A stretch of DNA of 19,287 bases from SIG607 sp045533195 (GTDB lineage Bacteria; Bacillota; Clostridia; Oscillospirales; Acutalibacteraceae): NCBI GenBank assembly GCA_045533195.1, contig JAZSHI010000044.1:1-19287 (forward strand), written 5' to 3'. Shown here one piece after another: positions 7,639 to 14,910 of this stretch (position 1 is the stretch's first letter; every line of letters starts with the position of its first letter). A program made the translations under genes and the position numbers. The notes beneath the pieces are model-generated. The model did not search any database and was not told where the DNA came from. It worked only from the letters and a program-made list of their open reading frames with translations.

Positions 7639-8317
7639 ATTTATTTCTAATCAAACGCTGCTTAGCAGAAATGATGCTAGGAAAGCTATTTTTACGGGCA
7701 GAGTAAGAGTTAACTCTGAAACTGTCTGCAAAATCGATTTTAAAATTGATACGGCTGTTGACAGAGTTTCTTTGGACGGAGAGGATATATTATTTGAAAA
7801 ATTTGTATATCTGATAATGAACAAGCCTAAGGGAGTTTTGTCGGCAACAACTGATAAAAAAGCAAAAACGGCTGTTGATTTACTTCCCGATATTTATAAA
7901 AAGCGGAATATTTTTCCGGCGGGAAGGCTTGATAAGGATTCTACGGGTATGTTGCTTTTAACCGATGACGGAGAGTTTGCGCATAAAATAACCGGTCCTA
8001 AGCATCATATAGAAAAAGCATATATTGTTGAGCTTGACGGTGAAATCACTGATGAAGTGATAGAGGGCTTTAAAAAGGGAGTTACTCTTTTTGACGGTGA
8101 GGAGTGTGTCTCTGCCGTTTGTGAAAAACTGAACAAAACTACGGCAAGGGTTATCCTTACCGAAGGAAAATATCATCAGATTAAACGTATGTTTGGGGTT
8201 TATTCACTTGGAGTTAACTCTCTTCATAGAGAACGAATAGGCCAACTTACTTTGCCAAAAGAACTTAAAGAAGGACAGTTTTGTAAAATCGATCCCCAAT
8301 TATTAACAAAAATTTAA
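7616..8317 (+). CDS. rsuA: RsuA-type 16S rRNA pseudouridine synthase
   Basis: A 233-residue protein with an N-terminal S4 RNA-binding domain (about 1-50, RLDKFISNQTLLSRNDARKA) and a pseudouridine synthase domain. The catalytic aspartate is D106 in GRLDKDSTG. The segments LLLTDDGEFAHKITGPKHHIEKAY and ILTEGKYHQIKRMF resemble RsuA, which modifies U516 of 16S rRNA, more than the 23S-acting RluB or RluE. The distinction cannot be settled from sequence alone. ATG 7616 is chosen over TTG 7586 because it follows TTGGGGA and begins directly at the S4 domain. It overlaps the small membrane protein gene by 23 bases and probably closes the ispD operon. I see no clear terminator after it. Confidence 0.9.
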   Translation: MTDTRLDKFISNQTLLSRNDARKAIFTGRVRVNSETVCKIDFKIDTAVDRVSLDGEDILFEKFVYLIMNKPKGVLSATTDKKAKTAVDLLPDIYKKRNIFPAGRLDKDSTGMLLLTDDGEFAHKITGPKHHIEKAYIVELDGEITDEVIEGFKKGVTLFDGEECVSAVCEKLNKTTARVILTEGKYHQIKRMFGVYSLGVNSLHRERIGQLTLPKELKEGQFCKIDPQLLTKI

Positions 8318-8386
8318 GAAAAATTCATATTATTATGCAATATAACTAAAATAACCAGCCCAAGATTTTCTATTTTAACTATAGTA

Positions 8387-8426
8387 ATTTTGGCCGTTCT
8401 TTGATATAATATTTTAGAACCAAAAT
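8387..8426 (+). promoter_or_regulatory. Extended -10 promoter of ugpC inside an inverted repeat
   Basis: TGATATAAT (8402-8410) is an extended -10 box with no good -35 partner. It is bracketed by ATTTTGG-CCG-TTCT (8387-8400) and AGAACCAAAAT (8416-8426), which are inverted repeats apart from three unpaired bases. A dyad covering the core promoter is the usual place for a repressor or activator. Transcription would begin near 8417, inside the right arm, so the dyad would act as DNA rather than as an RNA hairpin. The rest of the 8318-8453 gap shows nothing else I can name. Confidence 0.5.
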
Positions 8427-8453
8427 GTCATTCACTATTAGGAGGTCTAAAAA

Positions 8454-9596
8454 ATGGCAAGTTTATCACTTCGCAACGTTTACAAAAAGTACCCCGGTGG
8501 TGTAGTAGCAGTATCTGACTTCAACCTTGAAATTAAGGACAAGGAATTTATTATTCTCGTTGGTCCTTCCGGTTGCGGTAAATCTACAACACTCCGAATG
8601 GTAGCAGGTCTTGAAGAAATTTCTGACGGTGAAGTTTATATCGGCGACCGTCTTGTTAACGACGTTGCTCCTAAGGATAGAGATATAGCAATGGTTTTCC
8701 AGAACTATGCTCTTTATCCTCATATGTCTGTTTTTGATAATATGGCATTCGGACTTAAGCTCCGTAAAACATCTAAGGATGAAATCCGCCGTCGTGTTGA
8801 AGAGGCTGCTCGTATCCTCGACATTGAACATCTTCTCGAAAGAAAGCCTAAGGCTCTTTCCGGTGGTCAGCGTCAGCGTGTTGCTTTAGGTCGTGCTATC
8901 GTTCGTGAACCTAAGGTATTCCTTCTTGACGAACCTCTTTCCAACCTTGATGCTAAGCTTCGTGCACAGATGAGAACCGAAATTTCTAAGCTCCATCAGA
9001 GACTTGGCACAACCTTTATCTACGTAACTCACGATCAGACCGAAGCTATGACCATGGGTACCAGAATCGTTGTTATGAAGAGTGGTCTTGTTCAGCAGGT
9101 TGATACTCCTCAGAACCTTTATCTCTATCCTTGCAACCTCTTCGTTGCAGGCTTTATCGGTTCTCCCCAGATGAACTTTATTGAGTCTAAGCTTCTTAAG
9201 GAAGCTGACGGTTTCTATGTAGAATTTGGTTCTGAAGATACCAAGACTCGTGCCGGTGTTAAGTTTAAGATTAAGTTGCCCGAGTCCAAGAACAAGGATA
9301 ACTGTCTTGAAGCTTATGCAGGTAAGGAAGTTATTATGGGTATCCGTCCCGAAAACGTTCATAATGAAGAAGATCTTCTTGTTACCTATGCTGACGGTAT
9401 AGTTGAAGCTAAGGTTGAAGTTACCGAACTTATGGGTGCTGAAACTTATCTTTATATGGACTGCGAGACAAACGCAATCAATGCTCGTGTTGCTCCTACC
9501 AATACTGCACGTCCCGGTGATACCATTAAAATTGCTCTCGAACCTGAAAAGATTCACCTCTTTGATAAGGATACCGAGAAGACAATCACCAACTAA
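8454..9596 (+). CDS. ugpC: UgpC/MsmK-type sugar ABC transporter ATP-binding protein
   Basis: A 380-residue ABC ATPase of the carbohydrate-uptake-1 class. It has Walker A GPSGCGKST (37-45), Q-loop Q83, signature LSGGQ (135-139), Walker B VFLLDEP (155-161), switch histidine H193, and the long C-terminal regulatory OB/TOBE region (about 240-370) with GIRPENV. Such proteins often energise several sugar permeases in a cell. That fits its position here, without permease or binding-protein genes. Codon use is strongly biased toward preferred codons, suggesting high expression. It has its own promoter and terminator and is followed by a PucR/CdaR-type regulator. The exact sugar (glycerol 3-phosphate, maltodextrin, raffinose-type or other) cannot be told. 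Confidence 0.93.
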   Translation: MASLSLRNVYKKYPGGVVAVSDFNLEIKDKEFIILVGPSGCGKSTTLRMVAGLEEISDGEVYIGDRLVNDVAPKDRDIAMVFQNYALYPHMSVFDNMAFGLKLRKTSKDEIRRRVEEAARILDIEHLLERKPKALSGGQRQRVALGRAIVREPKVFLLDEPLSNLDAKLRAQMRTEISKLHQRLGTTFIYVTHDQTEAMTMGTRIVVMKSGLVQQVDTPQNLYLYPCNLFVAGFIGSPQMNFIESKLLKEADGFYVEFGSEDTKTRAGVKFKIKLPESKNKDNCLEAYAGKEVIMGIRPENVHNEEDLLVTYADGIVEAKVEVTELMGAETYLYMDCETNAINARVAPTNTARPGDTIKIALEPEKIHLFDKDTEKTITN

Positions 9597-9606
9597 TATT
9601 TACATT

Positions 9607-9635
9607 AAAATGCGGCTTTTTAGCCGCATTTTTTT
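9607..9635 (+). terminator. Intrinsic terminator after ugpC
   Basis: AAAATGCGGCT (9607-9617) pairs perfectly with AGCCGCATTTT (9622-9632) around TTTT, followed by more T residues. It lies ten bases after the stop codon. Confidence 0.9.
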
Positions 9636-9672
9636 ATTTGTAATAAATTTGTAACTTTTTTAGAAATTTTAC

Positions 9673-9701
9673 TTGAATTTTTGGTTATTTTTTAGTACAA
9701 T
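9673..9701 (+). promoter_or_regulatory. Sigma-A-type promoter for the PucR/CdaR-type regulator
   Basis: TTGAAT (9673-9678) and TACAAT (9696-9701) with a 17-base spacer, in an AT-rich stretch. This gives a leader of about 35 nt before ATG 9743. Confidence 0.65.
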
Positions 9702-9742
9702 GTATATGTGAATATATAATTATTTATGAGGGGATGCGCTAT

Positions 9743-10825
9743 ATGTCAAATCGTTTGTTTCAAGGAGTAATTCATCAGATGAAGGATTCTATTGACAAAA
9801 CCTTCGGTGTCATTGATGAAAATCGCACTATTATCGCTTGCAGTGAGCTTGGAAGAATTGGTGAGGCAATAAATATACCTTCTGATCTTGCTTTTTCTGA
9901 AACTTCTGTACAGTCAATGGGTTATACGTTTAAGGCTGTAAATCCTGCTCAAAACAGCGATTATATTGTTTTCGTTGAGGGAGACGACATTATTGCTGAA
10001 AAATATTGTTCTGTTATTGCCGTTGCATTTATGAACATCAAGTTCTATTATGATGAAAAATATGACAGGGGTAATTTTATTAAGAACATAATTCTCGATA
10101 ACATTCTTCCCGGTGATATTTATCTTAAGGCAAGAGAACTTTATTTTAATTCCGACGTTATGCGTACGGTAATACTTATTCGTGTGAACGAACCGGGTGA
10201 TGTGTCGGTTTATGATATTATACAAAATCTTTTCCCGGATAAATCTAAAGATTTTGTTATCAATATTAACGAAACTGACATAGCTCTTGTTAAGGAGACT
10301 AAACTCGGTATTGATTCAAATGATATTGAACAACTTGCTTCTACTATTGCCGATACACTTACCGGTGAGTTCTATGCTCACGCGACAATAGGTGTTGGTA
10401 CAACCGTTGATAATCTTAGAGACCTTGCTAAATCCTTTAAAGACGCTCAGGTTGCTCTTGAAGTAGGTAAAGTGTTCGATACCGATAAGACTATCGTTTG
10501 CTATAACAGTCTTGGTATTGCCCGTCTTATTTATCAGCTTCCTACCACACTTTGTGAGTCCTTCTTAAAGGAAGTGTTTAAGCGCGGTTCTATCGAAAGT
10601 CTTGATCAGGAAACACTTTTCACCATTCAGAAATTCTTTGAAAATAATCTTAACGTATCCGAAACCTCACGTAAACTTTTTGTTCACCGTAATACTCTTG
10701 TTTACCGTCTTGAAAAGATTAAGAAGATTACAGGTCTTGACCTTAGAGAATTCGACCATGCTATCATCTTCAAAATTGCACTTATGGTAAATAAATATCT
10801 TAAATCAAATCCTATTAAATATTAA
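9743..10825 (+). CDS. PucR/CdaR-type helix-turn-helix transcriptional regulator
   Basis: The 360-residue protein has a sensor-like N-terminal half and a C-terminal PucR-type winged helix-turn-helix (about 295-348). The C-terminal signature is clear: NLNVSETSRKLFVHRNTLVY followed by RLEKIKKITGLDLREFDHA. Before it, TGEFYAHATIGVGTTVDNLR and KSFKDAQVALEVGKVF match the GGDEF-like middle region found in CdaR/PucR regulators. These usually control sugar-acid, purine or amino-acid use in response to a small molecule. I chose ATG 9743 because GAGGGG (9728-9733) lies nine bases before it; the upstream ATG 9734 directly abuts that site. Its position after ugpC suggests, without proof, that it regulates sugar uptake, perhaps at the dyad near 8387-8426. 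Confidence 0.88.
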   Translation: MSNRLFQGVIHQMKDSIDKTFGVIDENRTIIACSELGRIGEAINIPSDLAFSETSVQSMGYTFKAVNPAQNSDYIVFVEGDDIIAEKYCSVIAVAFMNIKFYYDEKYDRGNFIKNIILDNILPGDIYLKARELYFNSDVMRTVILIRVNEPGDVSVYDIIQNLFPDKSKDFVININETDIALVKETKLGIDSNDIEQLASTIADTLTGEFYAHATIGVGTTVDNLRDLAKSFKDAQVALEVGKVFDTDKTIVCYNSLGIARLIYQLPTTLCESFLKEVFKRGSIESLDQETLFTIQKFFENNLNVSETSRKLFVHRNTLVYRLEKIKKITGLDLREFDHAIIFKIALMVNKYLKSNPIKY

Positions 10826-10852
10826 TTATTTTTTGAAAGAGTGAATTTTAAA

Positions 10853-11581
10853 ATGCAAGAAACACAGGAAATAGCGGCAGTTTCTGCCAAACCTGTTATT
10901 GAGTTCAAGGGTGTTTCAAAGGTATATACAAGCGGCACCCATGCTTTAAATGACGTAAATATCACCATAAATGAAGGCGAGTTTGTTTTTATAGTAGGTG
11001 CTTCAGGTGCAGGTAAAAGTACCTTTATGAAGCTTATAATGCGTGAAGAAAAACCAAACACAGGCAGTATCGTTGTTAACGGCTATAATCTTCCGAAAAT
11101 GAAGCATAAAAAGGTTCCGTTTTTCAGAAGAACGATGGGCATTGTGTTTCAGGATTTCCGCCTGATTCCCAATATGACCGTTTACGATAACGTTGCTTTT
11201 GCTATGCACGTTATCGGCGCTGAAAGCAAAAATATTCGTCTTCAGGTTACAAAGGCGCTTTCGCTTGTCGGTCTTGGTGAAAAGGCGCGTTCTATGCCTA
11301 ATCAGCTTTCCGGCGGTGAGCAGCAGCGTGTAGGTCTTGCACGTGCTCTCGTTAATAATCCGAGTCTTATTATTGCGGACGAGCCTACAGGTAACGTTGA
11401 TCCTGCTATGTCTTATGAAATAGTTTCTCTTCTTACCGAAATAAATAAAAGGGGAACAACGGTGCTTATGGTAACACATGACCATGACCTTGTTCGTGAT
11501 TTTAAACATAGAGTTATAATGCTCGATAAGGGTAGTATTGTAGCCGATAATGCGGGAGGTAAGATAAATGAAAATCAGTAG
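10853..11581 (+). CDS. ftsE: Cell-division ABC ATPase FtsE
   Basis: This 242-residue ATPase pairs with FtsX at the membrane and drives activation of peptidoglycan hydrolases during division or elongation. It shows Walker A GASGAGKST (49-57), Q-loop Q100 in VFQDFRL, signature LSGGE (152-156), Walker B LIIADEPTGNVDP (172-184) and switch histidine H209. DFRLIPNMTVYDNVAFAM is typical of FtsE. ATG 10853 fits better than GTG 10841, although the Shine-Dalgarno (AAGAGTG) is modest. It overlaps ftsX by 14 bases. An N-terminal extension of about 13 polar residues precedes the nucleotide-binding fold. Confidence 0.95.
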   Translation: MQETQEIAAVSAKPVIEFKGVSKVYTSGTHALNDVNITINEGEFVFIVGASGAGKSTFMKLIMREEKPNTGSIVVNGYNLPKMKHKKVPFFRRTMGIVFQDFRLIPNMTVYDNVAFAMHVIGAESKNIRLQVTKALSLVGLGEKARSMPNQLSGGEQQRVGLARALVNNPSLIIADEPTGNVDPAMSYEIVSLLTEINKRGTTVLMVTHDHDLVRDFKHRVIMLDKGSIVADNAGGKINENQ

Positions 11582-12575
11582 TGTCAAATATCTTACTAAA
11601 GAGGGACTTAAGAGTGTATGGACTAACCGTCTTATGTCTCTTTCATCTATAGGCGTACTTGTTGCCTGTATGGTACTTATCGGTCTTGCGCTTCTTTTGT
11701 CGCTTAATGTGAACAAAATGATTGGCGACCTTGAAAATCAAAACGTTGTTCTCGTTTTCTTCGATGACTATAATGCCGCTCTTTATTCCGAAGACAGACA
11801 GGCTCCTTATGGCGCCGAACTTGATGAAAACGGAATTTGTGATGAGATGTATGTTGTTCATAATAAAGAAGAGGCTGAAAATGTCTGCAAACTTATTGAA
11901 CAGATTGAGAATGTAGAAAGTGTTGAATTTGTTTCAAAGGAACAAGCACTTGAAATGACAAAAAACGTACTTCCCGAAAAGGATGTTGACTATTTCTCAA
12001 TCCTTGAGGAAGACGGCGAAAACCCAATGTCAGACGGTGCTAAGGTTACAATGGTTGACCTTGAAAAATTTGACGAAACCATTAAAGCAATTACCTCTGT
12101 CGAGGGTGTTGACTCAATTCAGTCGCAAAACGGTCTTGCTGAAAAGATTACTGCAATTAAAAACGGACTGTTTATTGCCGGTATAGCAATAATTTCCATT
12201 CTTCTTATAATTGCGCTTGTTATCGTTTCCAACACTATTCGTGTGACAATGTATAACAGAAAACTTGAAATCAGTATTATGAAGGCTGTAGGCGCAACCG
12301 ACGGTTTTGTAAGAATTCCGTTCGTTGTTGAAGGTGTGACAATAGGTCTTATTTCGGCTGTACTTTCTTTAGGCATACTTTACAGTTGCTATAGAGTTGC
12401 TATTGAAGCTATTTTATCAGCTGTGGGTGAAGTTAAGCTTATTCCTTTCTCTTCACAGGCGCTTCTGCTTTTAGGCGTATTTGTTGCAATTGGTTTTGTG
12501 GCAGGTACTTTCGGAAGTATAATAATGATAAGCAAATACTTAAAACGTGAAGGCAGCGAATTTGCCGCTATATAA
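11568..12575 (+). CDS. ftsX: Cell-division ABC permease FtsX
   Basis: A 335-residue membrane protein with the FtsX layout: TM1 (about 24-47), a large extracellular domain (48-200), then TM2 (201-221), TM3 (253-275) and TM4 (297-321). The segment NTIRVTMYNRKLEISIMKAVGATDGFVRIPF after TM2 is a hallmark of the family. The extracellular domain carries an acidic stretch (about 66-100) that looks longer than in many homologues. This domain contacts the secreted hydrolase partner in other bacteria. GGGAGG inside the end of ftsE serves as its Shine-Dalgarno. The M23 peptidase gene follows after 18 bp and is its likely partner. Confidence 0.95.
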   Translation: MKISSVKYLTKEGLKSVWTNRLMSLSSIGVLVACMVLIGLALLLSLNVNKMIGDLENQNVVLVFFDDYNAALYSEDRQAPYGAELDENGICDEMYVVHNKEEAENVCKLIEQIENVESVEFVSKEQALEMTKNVLPEKDVDYFSILEEDGENPMSDGAKVTMVDLEKFDETIKAITSVEGVDSIQSQNGLAEKITAIKNGLFIAGIAIISILLIIALVIVSNTIRVTMYNRKLEISIMKAVGATDGFVRIPFVVEGVTIGLISAVLSLGILYSCYRVAIEAILSAVGEVKLIPFSSQALLLLGVFVAIGFVAGTFGSIIMISKYLKREGSEFAAI

Positions 12576-12593
12576 ATATTTAAAGGTGAATGT

Positions 12594-13781
12594 ATGAACA
12601 AAAAGATTATTGTAAAAATTCTCGCAACGCTTTGTTGTTTTGCTTTAATATTTTCTGTAGTTGCTGCATCAACTCCCGTAGAAGCCGCTAAGACTATACA
12701 AGATTATAAAAATGAGCAGGCTGCCGCAAAAAAAGAACTTGACAGATTAAAGGCTGAAAAAGCCGATAAAATGAAAATCAAGAATGCTTTTGATAAGCAG
12801 ATTGAGGCTACACAAACACTTATTGATGAGTGTATGGATAAGCTTAATGAGTATAATGCTCAAATTCTTGAAAAACAGAATGAAATTGATAAACTCAACA
12901 AAGATATGTCAGACGATAAGGCGCTCTTTAAAAAGAGAGTCAGAGCAATTTATATGAGCGGCTCTAACAGCAATTTGCAGGTTCTTCTCGGTGCTGAAAA
13001 TTTTTCTGAGTACCTCGTACTTGCTGAAATGACAAAATCAGTTTCAGCTAAAGATAGCCGTCTTATCAGTAAGATAATCGCTTCAATTGACAAAATCGAA
13101 GCTGAAAAGGCAGAAATTCAGAAAATAGCTGATGAGCAGGATGAAGTTAAAGCAGAACTTGATGCTCAAAAGAAAAATCTTAATTCTCAGGTCGCTGAGG
13201 TTAATGCAATTTTAAAAGAAATTAATTCCGATATAAGTCAGGCACAAAAGGATTACGACGCAGCAGGTAAAGAAATTGATAAGCTCAGTGCGCCTCAAGC
13301 TTCGGGCAACAGTAATCTTACCGCTGATCCTGCTATGTTCTTATGGCCGGTACCCGGTTATTACAAAATTTCTGCAGGATGGCAGAGTAATGACAGCGTA
13401 CATAAGGGCACTCATAAGGGTATAGATATTTCTACCGGTGGACGTTCGGTTGATATCGTTGCTTGTGATGACGGTTATGTTTATATAGTTAAAAATTCTT
13501 GTACTCATAATTATGGTAAGAATTATTCTTGCGGTTGCGGTGGTGGATACGGAAACTATGTTGCTATCGACCATGGTAAAGCCAGTGACGGTAAATCTTA
13601 TAAAACGCTCTATGCTCATATGAAAACCGCTCTTGTTAAAAACGGACAGTATGTAAAGCGTGGACAGGTTATTGGTAAGGTTGGTACTACCGGTTGGTCA
13701 ACAGGTTATCACTTGCATCTTGAAACTATCGTTAACGGAACTAAAGTTAATCCTAAGAAGTTCCAGTATCAAAAACAGTGA
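12594..13781 (+). CDS. Secreted coiled-coil M23 peptidase (EnvC/PcsB-like partner of FtsEX)
   Basis: The 395-residue product has a signal peptide (about 1-32, ending near VEAAK), a long coiled coil (about 38-230, in two arms around a KKRVRAIYMSGSNSNLQVLL hinge) and a C-terminal M23/LytM domain (about 247-392). The zinc and catalytic residues are all present: H274 and D278 (HKGID), H342 (YAHM), H373 and H375 (HLHLE). It should therefore be an active endopeptidase rather than a degenerate activator like E. coli EnvC. A cysteine-containing insertion (C303, C313, C315) lies in the M23 domain. Its place directly after ftsEX makes it the likely hydrolase controlled by that complex. The stop codon overlaps the next start (TGATG). 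Confidence 0.92.
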   Translation: MNKKIIVKILATLCCFALIFSVVAASTPVEAAKTIQDYKNEQAAAKKELDRLKAEKADKMKIKNAFDKQIEATQTLIDECMDKLNEYNAQILEKQNEIDKLNKDMSDDKALFKKRVRAIYMSGSNSNLQVLLGAENFSEYLVLAEMTKSVSAKDSRLISKIIASIDKIEAEKAEIQKIADEQDEVKAELDAQKKNLNSQVAEVNAILKEINSDISQAQKDYDAAGKEIDKLSAPQASGNSNLTADPAMFLWPVPGYYKISAGWQSNDSVHKGTHKGIDISTGGRSVDIVACDDGYVYIVKNSCTHNYGKNYSCGCGGGYGNYVAIDHGKASDGKSYKTLYAHMKTALVKNGQYVKRGQVIGKVGTTGWSTGYHLHLETIVNGTKVNPKKFQYQKQ

Positions 13782-14830
13782 TGGATAAAAATTTAAAACA
13801 CTCGGGGCTCAAAATAGTGTTCCGAGTGTTATTTGCTATACTGACCTTAGCGTTGATGGCTTGTATTTTTTATTTGTCTGCCGAATCGGCAGAGGTTTCA
13901 AGTCAGACAAGCGCAGGTTTAATAGAAACTGTAGTGGAAACCTTTGTGCCTTCTTACAATGAAATGAACGAAGTAGTAAAGAAAGAATATATTTCTTCTT
14001 TACAGGATGTAGTCAGAACTTTGGCGCATTTTTGTATTTTTGGTGCTTTAGGTGTGTGTAGCGGTGGTTTTGCAGCTACTTTTAAGGGAAAATTCTATAT
14101 TAAACTGATTTTTACCCACTTGTTTTGCGTTCTCTATTCCTTTAGTGATGAATATCATCAGACATTTTCAAACGGCAGAAGTTTTCAACTTATAGATATA
14201 GGTGTTGACAGTCTGGGCGCTTTTTTGGGAATTGTAGTTGTTCTGCTTATCACTTTGATTTTTACTAAAAGAAAAGAAGGTGTAGAAAAGGTGAAAAAAA
14301 GCCAACTTTTAAAGCAAATTGAAAATCTTACCCAAAAAATTCTTGAGGCTGATGAAGTTATAAAAGCTCTTAAGGATGAAGTTCTTGACAGAGAGGAAGA
14401 AATCAGACGCCTTAATGAAAAAATCAAATTAGCCGAAAATACAGCTATTTCCGATATAACGGTGGATGAACCGGAAGATAATGAAAGCGTTATAGAAGAC
14501 GAGCCGGAAATAATCAAAATGAAGTATGATGATTTTGATTTTGCTAAAGAAAGCGCTGAAACCAATAAAGAAGATGTAAACGATTATGCGGTTAAGGCAA
14601 TAAGCAGAATTATTACCGAGTCGGTAAAAATCGGCTGTGTTCTTGCGTCTAACGATAGTCCCGATAAAAAGGAACTTTTAAATTTGGCACTTGGCAGAAC
14701 CGAGGTAGCTAAAAACGAAATTTCTTCACTCATAGACGCTCATTTGGGAAAAGAAGAGATAATTGCTTCTATTGATAAAGAAGAGCGAGAGGTAAGAGAA
14801 TATTATCAAAGTATTCTTGCACAACTTTAA
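13781..14830 (+). CDS. VanZ-like membrane protein with a C-terminal coiled-coil extension
   Basis: A 349-residue protein. Residues 1-165 are a VanZ-like domain with four membrane segments (about 11-32, 80-98, 105-122, 145-162) and the family signatures SDEYHQTF (about 122-129), FQLIDIGVDSLGAFLG (135-150) and LAHFCIFGALG. VanZ proteins are linked to teicoplanin resistance and otherwise of unclear function. Residues 168-222 form a charged heptad-like coiled coil, followed by an acidic linker and a helical tail to 349. Typical VanZ proteins end soon after the last membrane helix, so the second half is additional. ATG 13781 overlaps the M23 gene stop and no strong Shine-Dalgarno is visible, which suggests translational coupling. 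Confidence 0.8.
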   Translation: MDKNLKHSGLKIVFRVLFAILTLALMACIFYLSAESAEVSSQTSAGLIETVVETFVPSYNEMNEVVKKEYISSLQDVVRTLAHFCIFGALGVCSGGFAATFKGKFYIKLIFTHLFCVLYSFSDEYHQTFSNGRSFQLIDIGVDSLGAFLGIVVVLLITLIFTKRKEGVEKVKKSQLLKQIENLTQKILEADEVIKALKDEVLDREEEIRRLNEKIKLAENTAISDITVDEPEDNESVIEDEPEIIKMKYDDFDFAKESAETNKEDVNDYAVKAISRIITESVKIGCVLASNDSPDKKELLNLALGRTEVAKNEISSLIDAHLGKEEIIASIDKEEREVREYYQSILAQL

Positions 14831-14846
14831 AAATTTTAAAAATCAG

Positions 14847-14875
14847 GTTTAGTTTTCAGACATCTGGCAATAATT
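14847..14875 (+). promoter_or_regulatory. Possible sigma-F-type promoter for sigG
   Basis: GGCAATAATT (14866-14875) fits the sigma-F -10 pattern GGnnAnAnTw, and GTTTA (14847-14851) fits the GYWTA -35 pattern. The spacer of 14 bases is shorter than usual. Transcription would start in or just after the loop of the hairpin at 14856-14902. The match is short, so this is tentative. Confidence 0.25.
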
Positions 14876-14910
14876 CTATTAAGAATTATTGGAGGTGTCT
14901 GATATTTTTT
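14856..14910 (+). promoter_or_regulatory. Hairpin burying the sigG Shine-Dalgarno, followed by a U-tract
   Basis: TCAGACATCT (14856-14865) pairs with AGGTGTCTGA (14893-14902) with one G-U pair. After a small internal loop, CAATAATTC (14868-14876) pairs perfectly with GAATTATTG (14883-14891) around TATTAA. The Shine-Dalgarno GGAGGTG (14891-14897) lies within the 3' arm. The stem is followed at once by TATTTTTT (14903-14910), so the same structure could also act as an intrinsic terminator. A message read from upstream genes would form the full hairpin. Confidence 0.75.

Noticed and set aside
8886..9557. A 223-codon minus-strand frame antisense to ugpC
   Set aside because: It arises from the biased codon use of ugpC, has no plausible domain and no ribosome-binding site.
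11003..11716. A 237-codon minus-strand frame antisense to ftsE and ftsX
   Set aside because: It crosses two clearly identified genes, starts without a Shine-Dalgarno and encodes no recognisable domain.
14889..14903. TTG 14889 as the start of sigG (adding the residues MEVSD)
   Set aside because: The codon lies at the Shine-Dalgarno itself, has no purine-rich site at a workable distance, and adds five residues absent from Bacillus SigG. It is kept as an alternative in the sigG entry.
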